A stretch of 64,000 nucleotides of DNA from Acheta domesticus. Taxonomy: Eukaryota; Arthropoda; Insecta; Orthoptera; Gryllidae. Positions 23,001 through 33,525 of this stretch are shown in pieces (the stretch's first letter is position 1; each line of letters starts with the position of its first letter). A program made the translations under genes and the position numbers. Under the pieces are notes generated by a model, which was not told where the DNA came from, searched no databases, and saw only the letters and a program-made list of their open reading frames with translations. The stretch covers positions 28,602,271 to 28,666,270 of the forward strand of contig JAHLJT010000631.1 of NCBI GenBank assembly GCA_031308135.1. Direction: 5' to 3'.

Positions 23001-23658
23001 CAGAATTCACTGTTTCTATCACTCTTTTAGCTTTGGCAGTTTCGTATATTCTCCTCAACGGTTCGCGAGATTCAAGCGGAAGTTGACTAACTCTTTCTAT
23101 CTCGCGCCGAAGGAGATTTCGCATTATGTCCTTATCGTGTAATTCATTGCCAGATGAATTTTCACCACTGACGTGTGTTTCACTGGAAAGAGGTGAACCT
23201 TCCACAGGATCATCATTTTCAAGTTCTACATGTTCGTCATGTGGATTGCTCGAACGAAGTACATACTCCGCATTTCTCTCAATGTCAGCAAGTTGTTCTG
23301 CTGTGAATTTTCCACTGCTGAGTATGTATCGTCGTTGACTGGCAAGCTTCTTTGAGTCTAGGGTAGGTCTCATATCTGGGTTCCGCTCTCTCCATACCTT
23401 GAAAACTTCTATTTCAGAGCCCCCATTTTTCGCTTTTGCATAGTAAAAGCACCACATCACCTCCTTTAATTCATCCCGGGTCCATCTCTGACGATGGCTT
23501 CGAGCTACTGCCGGCTCTGGATCCCTGGGACTAACATCCGTGGGATAGCCAGACGCCGACAAGGTGACATTAGCTCGGTTTCTGAGCAGGTATGGGACAT
23601 TGGTAGAACAAGGCACGTTAAGATTCATTACATTGCTTGTTCTATCCATTTTGCTCAT
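20092..23658 (-). CDS. R4/Dong-like reverse transcriptase/endonuclease, intact ORF (about 1188 aa)
   Basis: A replicase polyprotein acting by target-primed reverse transcription. The first ATG is at 23658 after an in-frame TGA at 23706-23704; a GTG at 23700 would add 14 residues. Domains: a basic Myb-like DNA-binding segment (RQRWTRDELKEVMWCFYYAK, about residues 60-80), an RT with AWIDYQKAFDSVPHDW near residue 573 and the YMDD active site at about 679-682, a CCHC zinc motif (CRICLEQVETIDHIVSAC, about 1002-1019), and a restriction-like endonuclease with KPDIVIRD (Asp near 1089) and LLIDVAVPCD. The region before the RT domain is long and basic. There is no APE-type nuclease domain, which separates it from Jockey/CR1 elements. 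No stop or frameshift is present. Confidence 0.88.
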   Translation of the reverse strand: MSKMDRTSNVMNLNVPCSTNVPYLLRNRANVTLSASGYPTDVSPRDPEPAVARSHRQRWTRDELKEVMWCFYYAKAKNGGSEIEVFKVWRERNPDMRPTLDSKKLASQRRYILSSGKFTAEQLADIERNAEYVLRSSNPHDEHVELENDDPVEGSPLSSETHVSGENSSGNELHDKDIMRNLLRREIERVSQLPLESREPLRRIYETAKAKRVIETVNSVLNEVVETPGRDLDITEINHIIYATGYLVSQIILGPAKNTDGRQQNRVNSSVPPWMNRIMKRIADTRREISLLAEAASSKSTHTSKVQRKIFNVEQKYRIENDTSRLMVVEKLKEKIQAWAQRIRRYKRRIDFRVQNRLFETDAKRFYRNLTQKPNGKAVTPSKDDVEAFWAGIWEESRSYNKDASWLQSEVDAADELVETVEDVHQFSEEDLFQAIRNMGNWKSPGTDKIQIYWIKKLTAIHSHLAKAVNKIFENPKEIPEWLTRGITYLLPKAGDSSLAKNYRPITCLPVLYKVITSAIADKMYRHLEKNHLMPAEQKGCRKGSYGCKEILLLNKVILNDVKKRKRNLSMAWIDYQKAFDSVPHDWILKTLEIYRFHPRLIEFCKASMKSWSTRLLIHSGKEAVETRSIQINRGIFQGDSLSPLLFCISLIPLSRQLSQADFGYKLHGDERPVSHLFYMDDLKVFAKNEAILSQMLSVVNDFSNDICMTFGLDKCAKINLKRGKLTTSENIEIDTHTVIQDLEPGKTYKYLGIEECETISNDRMKERIRREYYRRVRLVLQSALNSRNKISAIGSLAVPVAEYSFGLVDWTEQEIRTMDRKTRKLLTMHHVSHPRADIHRLYVSRKEGGRGLRQIEASWHNAIVGLGKYVVSHQDDPLMRHVMKSDRRMGNRGIVSVARNIAKKTRQDTSNNTDTELLMLLNMKCETQKMLKKSWRDKPLHGQYLKRMDKVQINKDQSFMWLKRGRMKPESEALVIAAQDQALRTRHYDKAVLKISQDDKCRICLEQVETIDHIVSACPILAKTEYLKRHDRVCSYLHWQICTALDVPNTCAKWYEHSPKPVTSVGLCTILYDQQIQTDRTIAANKPDIVIRDLAKKSCLLIDVAVPCDQNVVTKEAEKRLKYKSLEIEISRMWGVKAQVVPIVIGALGFVPQNLSKNLSKLPGNSKDWEVQEIALFGTAHILRKVL

Positions 23659-24108
23659 TGGTTTGAATTGAAGATTCGCAGGACGCAAGTTCGAGTTCAC
23701 AGATCACACTTAACCCTCGGGTTGTTTCCTGCCATCCGTTACTGCGACCCATAGTGGCCTCGGGGCATCCCCCCGCAGGGCCTAGCAAGGGGTCCCTCCG
23801 ATCGCCAGTCGGCATTACTAAACCCTACGGGATTTTCACTGACTGCTGAAGGCAGCCTCCTTCGCTGGCTAATGCAAGGTTCGGGCCTCCACTCTAATCA
23901 GTGGCCTGGTGTGCCAACCCAGTTTCTCTCCTGTACCCTCTATGGGCCGACAACAGGAAGTCCAAAGGTTCATGACCCTTCCCTCTCTACTTACTTCCCA
24001 CTCTCCTCAAAATGGAGTACTTCTTCGTCTGACCCCTCACCTTCAACCCATTCAGCAAGGGAGGCCCCACCGGTAGCTAGGCTACCACTGACATAGCTTT
24101 AAGGCTCA

Positions 24109-24162
24109 TGAGGGTACTCAAGCTCCACCACCAACTGCAAGGTCTTGTACTCCCTAGGTGGA

Positions 24163-24163
<1 letters not shown>
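24109..24163 (-). ncRNA. Candidate HDV-like self-cleaving ribozyme at element 5' end
   Basis: On the minus strand, CTCCACC (24163-24157) at the first base after the TAA repeat pairs perfectly with GGTGGAG (24129-24123), giving a 7-bp P1. ACC (24143-24141) and GGT (24132-24130) close an 8-base loop directly before the P1 return strand, as P3/L3 do in HDV-like folds. GGGAGTAC (24154-24147) can pair with GTACCC (24117-24112) as P2. P1.1 and P4 are not resolved. HDV-like ribozymes at the 5' ends of R2/R4-type elements are known. Confidence 0.4.

Positions 24164-24209
<46 letters not shown>
24164..24209. repeat. (TTA)n between the two large element copies
   Basis: Perfect TTA run of about 46 bases separating the 5' end of the full-length copy from the 3' end of the truncated copy. 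Confidence 0.97.
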
Positions 24210-25855
24210 CCCATTACATCACGACTAAAGATCTTATGAGTCGGCTGAATATAAAATCTACTCCAGGTTGCAACCAGCTACCTAAGGAGCAGATTCGGTG
24301 ACTATCAGTGTCTCTACAATACTTTACGCAAAATGTGGGCTGTTCCAAATAAAGCAATTTCTTGCACTTCCCAGTCTTTTGAATTACCTGGGAGTTTAGA
24401 CAAGTTCTTACTCAAATTTTGCGGAACAAATCCCAGAGCTCCGATAACTATCGGGACGACCTGTGCTTTTACGCCCCACATTCGGCTGATCTCGTTTTCC
24501 AAACTCTTGTATTTAAGACGTTTCTCTGCCTCCTTGGTAACGACGTTTTGATCGCAAGGTACAGCAACATCGATAAGTAAACACGATTTTTTCGCCAAAT
24601 CCCGGATAACTATATCCGGTTTGTTTGCCGCTATCGTGCGATCAGTTTGAATTTGTTGGTCGTACAATATCGTACACAATCCAACAGACGTCACCGGTTT
24701 TGGTGAGTGTTCGTACCACTTGGCGCATGTGTTTGGAACGTCGAGGGCGGTGCAGATCTGCCAGTGGAGGTAGCTACACACCCTGTCATGTCTTTTCAGG
24801 TATTCGGTCTTTGCCAGGATTGGACAAGCTGAGACAATATGATCAATGGTTTCTACTTGCTCCAGGCAAATGCGGCATTTGTCATCTTGGGAAATTTTGA
24901 GAACCGCTTTATCATATTGTCGTGTTCTCAAGGCCTGATCTTGGGCAGCTATTACAAGTGCTTCCGATTCTGGCTTCATCCTTCCCCTTTTAAGCCACAT
25001 AAATGATTGATCTTTATTGATCTGCACCTTGTCCATTCTTTTTAGGTATTGTCCGTGGAGTGGTTTGTCTCTCCACGATTTCTTTAACATTTTTTGTGTC
25101 TCACACTTCATGTTTAGCAGCATCAGAAGTTCAGTGTCTGTGTTATTCGACGTGTCTTGCCTAGTTTTCTTCGCAATGTTTCTTGCTACACTAACAATGC
25201 CTCTGTTTCCCATTCTTCGGTCAGATTTCATGACGTGCCTCATTAGTGGGTCGTCTTGATGGCTGAGTACATACTTCCCCAACCCGACTATTGCGTTGTG
25301 CCAGGAGGCCTCAATTTGTCTGAGGCCTCTACCTCCTTCCTTACGTGACATATAAAGTCTATGTATATCAGCTCGAGGGTGGGCAACATGATGCATTGTT
25401 AGCAGTTTTCTGGTTTTTCGATCCATGGTGCGAATTTCTTGCTCAGTCCAGTCCACTAGTCCAAAACTGTATTCGGCTACAGGTACCGCCAAACTACCTA
25501 TTGCAGATATTTTATTCCTGGAATTCAGAGCGGACTGCAGAACCAGTCTCACTCTCCTATAATACTCCCTACGAATTCTCTCTTTCATTCTGTCATTCGA
25601 GATGGTCTCACATTCTTCAATGCCCAGATATTTGTAAGTTTTACCTGGCTCAAGATCTTGAATCACAGTGTGCGTATCAATTTCAATGTTCTCAGACGTT
25701 GTGAGTTTCCCTCTTTTTAAATTGATTTTTGCACACTTGTCAAGACCAAACTTCATGCAGATGTCATTGCTAAAGTCCTTCACGACAGACAGCATTTGGG
25801 AGAGAATCGCTTCATTCTTAGCAAACACTTTCAGATCATCCATGTAAAACAAATG
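24210..25855 (-). mobile_element. R4/Dong-like retrotransposon, 5'-truncated copy
   Basis: Same 3' UTR and C-terminal half of the ORF as the neighbouring full-length copy, in the same orientation. The similarity ends at 25855, just upstream of the YMDD codons, directly at another TTA run. This is a typical incomplete reverse transcription product. Confidence 0.88.
24314..25852 (-). pseudogene. R4/Dong-like ORF, C-terminal half
   Basis: Open from the YMDD region to the normal stop, about 512 codons, without frameshift. Only seven residues differ from the same part of the full copy (for example SVVK for SVVN, KSLENE for KSLEIE). The CCHC motif and PD...D endonuclease are intact, but the N-terminal DNA-binding segment and most of the RT are missing, so it cannot encode a working replicase. 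Confidence 0.85.
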
Positions 25856-25886
25856 TTGTTGTTATTATTATTATTATTATTATTAT
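25856..25886. repeat. (TTG)/(TTA)n at the truncated 5' end
   Basis: ttgttgttattatt... directly adjoins the truncation point, the third such repeat in the array. Confidence 0.95.
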
Positions 25887-26230
25887 CGTATAGGCCATCA
25901 TTGACCACGCAACACGTTTGTCCCTTCCAAGACATAGTCGTATTTTATACTGGAGAGATCGTGTGTAATTATGGGGATCAGCCTTTCGGATGTATTCCTT
26001 GGTTACGACAAGGTTGTTAGCCTTGAATAATCAATTAGGAGGTGATAGGATGATTTTCTTATTATTACTGAATAGGGAGGTGATGGTGAAGGATAAAAGG
26101 ACTAGGATGATGGTGTGAGGTGTTAGACAGGGTAGTGGGAGGTGGGAGATGTTCGTGGGCACTTGGAACCATCCCAACATTCGCTTTATGACCAAGGGAA
26201 ACCACGAAAAACGGGAACCCCGGTCAGTTA
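25887..26230. other. Unclassified sequence, possibly a repeat
   Basis: The phrase accaagggaaaccacgaaaa is reminiscent of SINE bodies, but no second copy occurs here and no promoter boxes are evident. Confidence 0.3.
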
Positions 26231-26231
26231 C

Positions 26232-26430
26232 CGGTCACACACTGTGATCGTTAGCGTTTGTATCTGTACCGAGTACTACCGAGTTCTATAGTTTTTGTAG
26301 TTGTACCGAGTAGTACCGAGATGATTAGTTTTTGTAGTAGTACCGTAATCGTTAGTATTTTTAGCTGTACCCAGTAGTATCGAGATCTTTAGTTTTTGTA
26401 GTAGTACCAAGATCGTTAGTGTCTGTAGTT
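26232..26430. repeat. Minisatellite with unit around gttagtttttgtagtagtac
   Basis: At least five imperfect repeats of a unit of about 27-38 bases containing (t/a)gttagt.tttgtag, tgtaccgag and tagtaccgag. Confidence 0.8.
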
Positions 26431-26774
26431 GCAAGTCCGCAGCTGAAGCTTTGTATCTCGGCCAACTGTAGGTTCTAGGCCAGACAATGGTAGATTTCAG
26501 ACTACTTTGTAGGAAGGGACACCGTCGCTGACTGGACAAGAATAATTGCGAGACCGGCCTTCTCTGATTGATAATTTTTGTGGTTTCCTACCGTCTAGAA
26601 GAGTTGTCTAAGCGGAGCCTTCCTTAGTAACACAGCGGATTTGTGTATGTGTGTAACACGACTCCAAATCAGAATTCTAGAAGTCGATTCTATTACCGGC
26701 CATTTCTATCTTTAATGATTTTCTGTAATTTATCATGAATGATGGGGCAATACGTTCATAAAACGGCGGCGCTA

Positions 26775-27345
26775 CAGGAGAGACGGCTCAGTGCATCAAC
26801 TTATGTCACTATAGTGCCTTTGACCGGGAGGTCCTAGGTTCTAGTCCCGACGGCGGCAGGATTATCGACACTAGCTTGTCAGCTAGGTCGAATTCAGTCA
26901 CTGTTTGGAGGAGAATTCTAGCGGCCGGCTGCTCTGGTCGGTAGTTTTCCGTCGTTTCTCCGATCGACACCAGACGAATGCCGAAGCAGTACCCTAACAA
27001 ACGGGCCACGGACCGCGTGATCTTTCCTTCCTCTTCCTTGTCCTATCCTCATCCCTTATACACACACACACACTTTCACTAACATGCACAATACTTCCAC
27101 ACATGCTGGGAGACCGGTCGGGAGCCTAGAACTTAACCTTGCTAGGGCGGTGCTCCGCTGGTGGGAGATACCTGATTGAGGGGAAAACCCCGCTAGTCGA
27201 CGATAGGTCGGCGCCGGATCTCGCCGTCCAGTAGGGAAAGATCATTGCCACCTCCCGATGAAAAAACACGCGCTACATTTACGAGACTAATGACCTGAGT
27301 AGTTGACGCGCCCGGGATCACGAACAATGAATCAGTCGATAAAAC
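26775..27345 (+). mobile_element. SINE family A, full copy
   Basis: The head has tRNA-like promoter boxes: GGCTCAGTGCATC (A box) and CTAGGTTCTAGTCCC (B box). The body is shared, inverted, with the copies at 15 and 31 kb (gagaattctagcggccggc, ggtagttttccg, cttcctcttccttgtcctat). The 3' part has gactaatgacct and gttgacgcgcccgg, and a degenerate ATCA-type tail. RNA polymerase III transcription is inferred. Confidence 0.8.
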
Positions 27346-27349
27346 GGCC

Positions 27350-30300
27350 ACGAAGGCATACGATTCCTTCACTTCCCCATTCCTTCTTCCATCCTTACGA
27401 CGGGAGCTCGGACAGTTCTGCGAGTACCTAGACGCCCGCTGCGGGCAACCGTAAAAGCTTACTGTAAACGCAACATCATAGCGGAAGAATAAGGGCTGCT
27501 ACAAGAGTGGGGGGAGAGTGTGTGAGGGGGACTACGAGGGACAAGGAGAGAGGAAGAGAGACAGAGGTGGGGAGAGACTAGGGGAGGTAGGTACAAGGGA
27601 AGGAGTAAATTACTAATATTTTTGTCAATTTTCTTAGTTTCTAAACGAATTATTTTATGGATAAAGGGATTATCTGTCACAGGGGTTGTTGATTTCTTCC
27701 ATTTCAAGGGTAATATAATTCTTTTTTTAAGTTCAGGTATTGTGTAACTTCCAGTAATAATTGTTTTAGTTTACCAATAGCATTCCATGGAGTTCTATTG
27801 CTTTCACCAAACCAAACTACTTGCCGCTGGCTTACATTATTGATTGTGAATATTCAGAGATGGAAAATGATAGATGCAAAGATAGAAAGTGGTAGGAAGC
27901 TAATTTTAAACGCTACTTCAAAGCCTAATGTTCACTGAAAAATGTAAGCAAGCTTGTAATCTGTACCTGATGATGTGTGAAAGTGGCAACAAAATTACTA
28001 GTCTTTATCCGCGAAGTGTAAGTTTGCCACCCCTTGACCTTCTGAATCCCACGCAAATTCCGAATAATTATTGAATTGGAGGCAGGGAAAGTTTTGAACG
28101 GACGGGTGTTTATGAAAGTATTCAACTTGCTTTTAAACTTCATCCACTACAAGGTCGTGAACTAGCCTTACAGACGGCATTACGACTCTAGTTAAATATG
28201 AACGCTCGTGACACGATTCTTCCTCGTCAGACAATCCTTTCCAACTTCCCCGACTCCGACAAGAATTAACAGAAAATTTTGGAAAGGGAATACAGATAAA
28301 AAAGTCGGGGAGATAACTAATATATCAAATTCTCTTCATGTAAAGCCAACTTAAAATATAAGAATACCCACTGGTCATCGTAGAGGATAAGAAAATCTAA
28401 AACACCTTCCATGTTGATTTCTATACTTCTGACTCGTACCGAGGTTCAAATGTCTTACTAACTGTCGAGACTCAATTTATTAAGCAACTTCTTTGGCCTT
28501 TGCTATTTATGCATACGGCAATATTTATTTTGTTAAAGCGCATCTGAATACCTTACGGTCATGTAACTTTGCTTTTTTCCAAATCCTTCTTTTTCCTTTC
28601 ATTAATAGAGAATTAAAATGTCACCTTAAGCACAGCGCTAAAATACTGTATTATCAGCCACTGCTAATATAGTGAAGTATGAGTAAAGCTCGAATATATT
28701 GGCTCAATAACCGAAAAAATATATTTACAGTCTACAAACTCCAGGCGGATATATTTTAAACCAGTGTATGACGATATCGGCGACAACAAGCTGCAGAGCG
28801 AGGAATACATTACGACATGTGAAAACATCGAAAAAAATGCATACGAAAATGTCGAGGCCGTAGACGTTTTAGGTACCCTGTTAAGGTGCTGTCAGTTTTC
28901 ACTTTCGGTTCATAAAAGTGAAATTTATAGCAGCGGCTACAGTTTAATTGCCCGTGCTCCATCACGCAGCGTGGGCACCTTCGTAAATACCGTGTGAATT
29001 GTGGACGTAAAATAAAATTTAACTCCACAACGCACCACCGAAAAGATGTATTCAACCTTGGTGGACCGACCCTTAATAATTCACCATATTAACAGTGTTT
29101 TAGCGACAGAAACGTGTCATGTAAGTGAAGCCAAAGAAGGCTCAGACTGATATCCATGCAATTAATTATAGTGAGTATCTTTAAATTCTGAAGTTGGTGC
29201 ATTATTCATCTCATCGCCTCTAAAGAAGACCATGTGGTAAACTTATAATTTGATAAATGTCCTTACATACGAATGGTAATTTAGAGATAACTTCTCGCAT
29301 TAGTAACTTAAGATTACTATACTTGCACGGTCTACGATGATTAAAGGTAAAATGTTTTATGTTTATTCAGGGCTATAAATTGGAATATAATTTTTCACAA
29401 ATATTACTAACGAAAAGGAACTAACGCAAAGAGAAATAATGCACGAATCTGAAAATAACCCAAGATCTTCGCACAAATTATTTGTGCTTTGATATTCATA
29501 CAAATAGGCAAATGAAGTTGATAATTTTAAAAACTCATTATTTACGAGCCAATACGTCTTTTAATTAATTATTTAATTTTATTAGAGGAAAAATCGTATT
29601 ACTTGTTCTAATTTCGGTTGGAGTGTTATTTATAGGAATCTTCTTGCAATCGTTCTTTTCCTGCGAAACAAAAGCTCTAATCCAACAAAATACTTTTTCA
29701 CAAAGATAATGTAATAGGTTAATGATATTCATATTTCAACGTAAATCTTTTCAACTGGACGAGAAAAATATACACAAAGAAACCCGCATAGAAACTAAGA
29801 AAAAAGTCGAATTTTGAAAGATGCTACGTCTTCTGGAGGAAAGTGCAACGAGTCACGCAACCCGTGTCTTCCCTGAAAGCGCCCATTTGTTTGGAGACAG
29901 CCGTTTGTCACTTGGGGTGCTGGGTTATCGCGAGGACCTTTCAAGGAGATTCTTCACAGTAGCCACCCATGTGGGGTTTGCTACCAGACATTAGGCGAGG
30001 GTGTCACGCGATACTAGAGCGAAGGGCTGACAGTGGAGACGGCGAGGTGGGAATGATGGAGAAGATTGAACAAAAAAAAATATTGAAACAAGTTTTTTTG
30101 TAATTTTAGATGGAGAGAAAATTCAATAACAATCGAAGAAAAAAGAGAACAGTTCAGTAAATGAGGAAGAATACCAAGAAAAAAGAAGAAAACTACGAAG
30201 TGATGAAAGACGTCATGTGATTATTAGTAGGCTGATTTATTAATGATGAAAACGATAGGATAGAAAAGATGACAGTACATTAACATTAAGCACCGGAAAT

Positions 30301-30350
30301 GCGAGACCGAACCCGTGAAGACATCATCAAGACCTGATCTCGGAATTTTA
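27350..30350. other. Intron sequence, nothing recognised
   Basis: A GA/CT-rich patch at 27500-27600 and AT-rich sequence elsewhere. ctcttcatgtaaagccaact with aatacccact (28332-28375) is repeated at 36.95-37.0 kb, so part is an interspersed repeat. Open frames are short and unsupported. Confidence 0.45.
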
Positions 30351-30355
30351 GTTAC

Positions 30356-31300
30356 GAGTGAGTGTGAATGTAAGATGGGGTGAGCGAATGCAAGAATGTT
30401 CGAGAAAGAATGAGAGAGAGAGAGAGAGGGAGAGTCCTGATTGCGAAAGACGGAGGGTATGAGTATGAAAGTGAATGTGAAAGTGAGAGTGAGTGTGCCT
30501 GTGAGTGGGAATGTGTAGTGGGGTGAGAGAGTAGGAGAGTGACTGAATTTACTCGTAAGTTCTACTGCAAGTGTGAACGTTTTTTGGAACGTAAAAGAGC
30601 GATTGATTGTGAGGATAACTGTAAAAATGAGAGTGAGAATAAATGCAACTGTGAGTTCTTGTGAGTTTAGGTGAGTGAGGGCAGTTACAAGAGCGAACGT
30701 GAGCCGTTAAGAGAGTCTGTTTTATTGCTATTCGCGTGAGTGTGAAAGAAGAATATAAAGGCTTAAGCGTGCGAAAATGAGAGTGAGAAGGAGTGTTACA
30801 ATAGTGGCGACGTTAGTGGAGTCCAAGTCCGAAAGTGAAGCTGCCCGAGTATGATCCCACGTTCAACTGCAACTGTGATAATGAACGTGAATGTGAAAGT
30901 GAGAGAGAGAGAATGCGAGTGAGAGTGAAAGTGAGTGTGAGCACGAGTGTGAAAGTGAGAGTGAGTGAGAGCGAGAGTGAGTGAGAGCAAAACTGAGTGA
31001 GAATGAGAGAGAGCGAGGGTGAGTGAGATCGAGCGTGAGTGAGATCGAGAGTGAGTGAGAGCGAGAGTGAGTGAGAGCGAGCGTGAGCGAGAGCGAGAGT
31101 GAGTGAGAGCGAGAGTGAGTGAGAGCGAGAGTGAGTGAGAGCGAGAGTGAGAGCGAGAGTGAGCGAGAGCGAGAGTGAGTGAGAGCGAGAGTGAGTGAGA
31201 GCGAGAGTGAGTGAGAGCGAGAGTGAGTGAGAGTGCGCGAGAGCGAGAGTGAGTGAGAACGAGAGTGAGTGAGAGCGTGAGCGTGCAACAGTGTCTGCGA
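30356..31300. repeat. GA/GT-rich minisatellite with 16-bp unit
   Basis: Loose gagtgtgaatgt-type repeats from 30356 become a regular gagcgagagtgagtga array at about 30960-31290. Long minus-strand Ser/Leu/His frames are its translation, not a gene. Similar sequence resumes at 31900-32070 beyond a SINE. Confidence 0.9.
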
Positions 31301-31315
31301 GCGGTAGTATTTGTG

Positions 31316-31865
31316 AGATTGATTGATTGGCCAGTGATTCTGGGCGCGTCAACTGGTAAGGTCATTAGTCGCGAAAGTGTAGTGCATGCTTTCATCTCAG
31401 GAGGTGGCGGTGATCTTCCCCCGCTGGATGGCGAGATCCGGCGTCGACCTACCTATCGGCACGCGGGGTTTCCCCAACCACGCATCTCCCACCAGCGAGG
31501 CACCGCCCCCCTGCGGGGTTAGCTCTAAGCTCCCGTCTGGCCTCCCGACGAGTGTGGCAGTGTAGTGCATGTGAGTGCTAATGTGTACAAGGGGTGAGGA
31601 TAGGACAAGGGAAAGGAAGGAAAGATCGCTCGCAGTCAGTGGCCCTTTTGTTAGGGTACTGTTCCGGCATTCGCCTGGTGTTGATCAGATAAACCACGGA
31701 AAGCTACCAGAGCATCCGGCTGCTAGAATTATCCTCCATACAGCGGCTGAATTGGACCTAGCTATGTAGAGTCAAAAATTCCGCCGTGGTCAAGATTCGA
31801 ACCCCAAGAGCTCTCGGTCAGACACACTGGATTGACATCTACTGATGCATTGAGTCACGTAATCC
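31316..31865 (-). mobile_element. SINE family A copy inserted in the GA minisatellite
   Basis: The minus-strand head has GTGACTCAATGCATC (A-box-like) and GGGGTTCGAATCTTG (B box). The body matches the other copies. The 3' end is cgcgactaatgacc, gttgacgcgcccagaatcac and then caatcaatcaatc. Confidence 0.82.
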
Positions 31866-31894
31866 GGGGAGTAAATGAGTACAAATTCTTAGAT

Positions 31895-32070
31895 GAGTCT
31901 GAGTTGGTGTGAGACCAAGTGCGAGTTCGAATGCAGAGTAAGTGCGAGTTCGAGTGGAGGGTAAGTGCATGTGAGAGTTCGAGTGGAATGCAAGTGCGAG
32001 TGCGAGTTCGACTGGTGTGTAACTGCAAGTGCGAGTTCGAGTGGTGTGTAAGTGCGAGTGCGAGGAGTGG
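31895..32070. repeat. Continuation of G/A/T minisatellite
   Basis: Units such as gtgcgagttcgagtgg recur about six times, continuing the repeat interrupted by the SINE. It runs into a short GC-rich patch (32080-32230). Confidence 0.8.
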
Positions 32071-32239
32071 AGGCGTCATGCGCCGCGGGGCTCTGACGCA
32101 GCAGTCACGCGACTGCACGAGCGGCGTGGGCGATGGAGGGGGCCGAGGCGGGGGCGGGGGCATGGGCGCACTCGGGACAGATGGCTGCGGATGATGCGGG
32201 CTGCACAAAAGCCACGCCGACCTCACTAGGACACACCCT

Positions 32240-33525
32240 TCCCCTCTGCGACTACTTCCAGGCGACGCCACAAGTCGAGGTTTTGTCTTGTTTTAAGGAG
32301 CTCTTAGGAAGAATTGAATGAGGCTAAGAGAGACGTTGTTGTAGACTTATCGCGAAATGAGGTGTTTTATACAACATCAGTACCTATTATAAAATACAGA
32401 GTGAAACAACAATATACAGTTCGTCAGAACTGTCAAATATCGCATTGTGACAAATTACAAAAATCTGTTTCTAACAAGTACATTCAAAGGATTAAAGTCT
32501 GAAGTTGAATATTGTCTACTGGGAAATTTGCGCCTGTGGACATATGCGTGCGTTTGTTGTGTGTGCATGTGCTCTGAGTCTGTTGTGTGCCTTAGGTAAG
32601 TACGTGCATATCTATGCTTGTTCTCTAAGACTTACGATTTCAGTACAAAAGGCATTAATACTTACATACATTTTCATATGATTTCAAGAAGCTAAGTGCT
32701 TCATAAATAGGAGATTAGGATGGCTAATAGGATAAATCAGAGGGAGCTACTTGTTTATCAAAAGGGAATTTTGTGTCAATTTGTGTCTTCGCGAAAGAAA
32801 TGATTGTACTTGCAACTTCACTGAGAGTATGATTTTGGGGCAATGTATCCTTCGTTTTTCTTGATTATTATTTCTAAGTCAGTTATGGGTGTTATTTCTC
32901 TGAGTTATTATCAGAAAATGTTTATTATTGAATCAAATGTTGCATTTTATACGTAGTTAAGGGAATAGATTCAAATGTAACATTTCATTAAAAACATGTG
33001 TTGATTAATTAGACTTATTATTTTTCTCTTTCCTCTTTCTTCTTTCCTTCTTTATTTCTTCCTTCGTAATCACTTTATTTAACTAAAAAACCAAACAATA
33101 TAATTCTTACGATACTTACGGATGTTCAAATATACGTACAAGTAAATCAGTTTATAAATATATGGTTTATTTTCAGTACACTGAAATTATCTAGAATTAT
33201 GTTCAATAATTTTTTATAGAGTACATAAAGTGCAGCAAATGCACGTAAGAAACTGACAGGAACAAACAAAACAAACGAGACGAAAACTTGACAACGGCTC
33301 GTGTGCTGGAGTGGTGGTGCGGAAAAAAGGGGCTAAAGACGCTGTGGCGAGGGGAGGGTGCGCCAGCGGGGGGCTGAAACTTGAACCGGCACCCGCGTGG
33401 CACAGCGCGGGGCGTCGTCGAAACCAAGAACAGCAAGAAATGCTGAGGCGCCGAAACGCCATAACAACGCATGCGCTTTCTATTTTCATTGGCCTTTCTC
33501 CGTTACAATATAACACAATACAATA
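32240..33525. other. Intron sequence, nothing recognised
   Basis: AT-rich except for a moderately GC-rich patch (33290-33470) just before a foldback element. No credible coding region. Confidence 0.5.

Larger units (their letters stand above)
19986..24163 (-). mobile_element. R4/Dong-like non-LTR retrotransposon, full-length copy
   Basis: About 4.2 kb, bounded on both sides by (TTA/TAA)n. On the minus strand it starts CTCCACCTAGGGAG directly after TAA repeats, has a 5' UTR of about 0.5 kb, one long uninterrupted ORF and a 3' UTR of about 100 bases ending gtcgtgatgtaatgg before TAA repeats. A single ORF with RT, CCHC motif and a C-terminal PD...D restriction-like endonuclease marks the R2/R4 group; insertion into TAA repeats is the known habit of Dong (R4 clade). 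The intact frame suggests recent activity. Confidence 0.85.

Noticed and set aside
19955..25886. A CRISPR-like or satellite interpretation of the regularly spaced TTA repeats
   Set aside because: The spacers are retrotransposon copies of 4.2 and 1.6 kb with clear RT coding sequence; the TTA runs are insertion targets.
30796..31395. Long Ser/Leu/His-rich minus-strand frames
   Set aside because: Translation of the 16-bp GA minisatellite in three frames at once.
33220..33520. Open frames and a possible SINE near 33.3 kb
   Set aside because: No second copy in the window, no promoter boxes and no recognisable protein.
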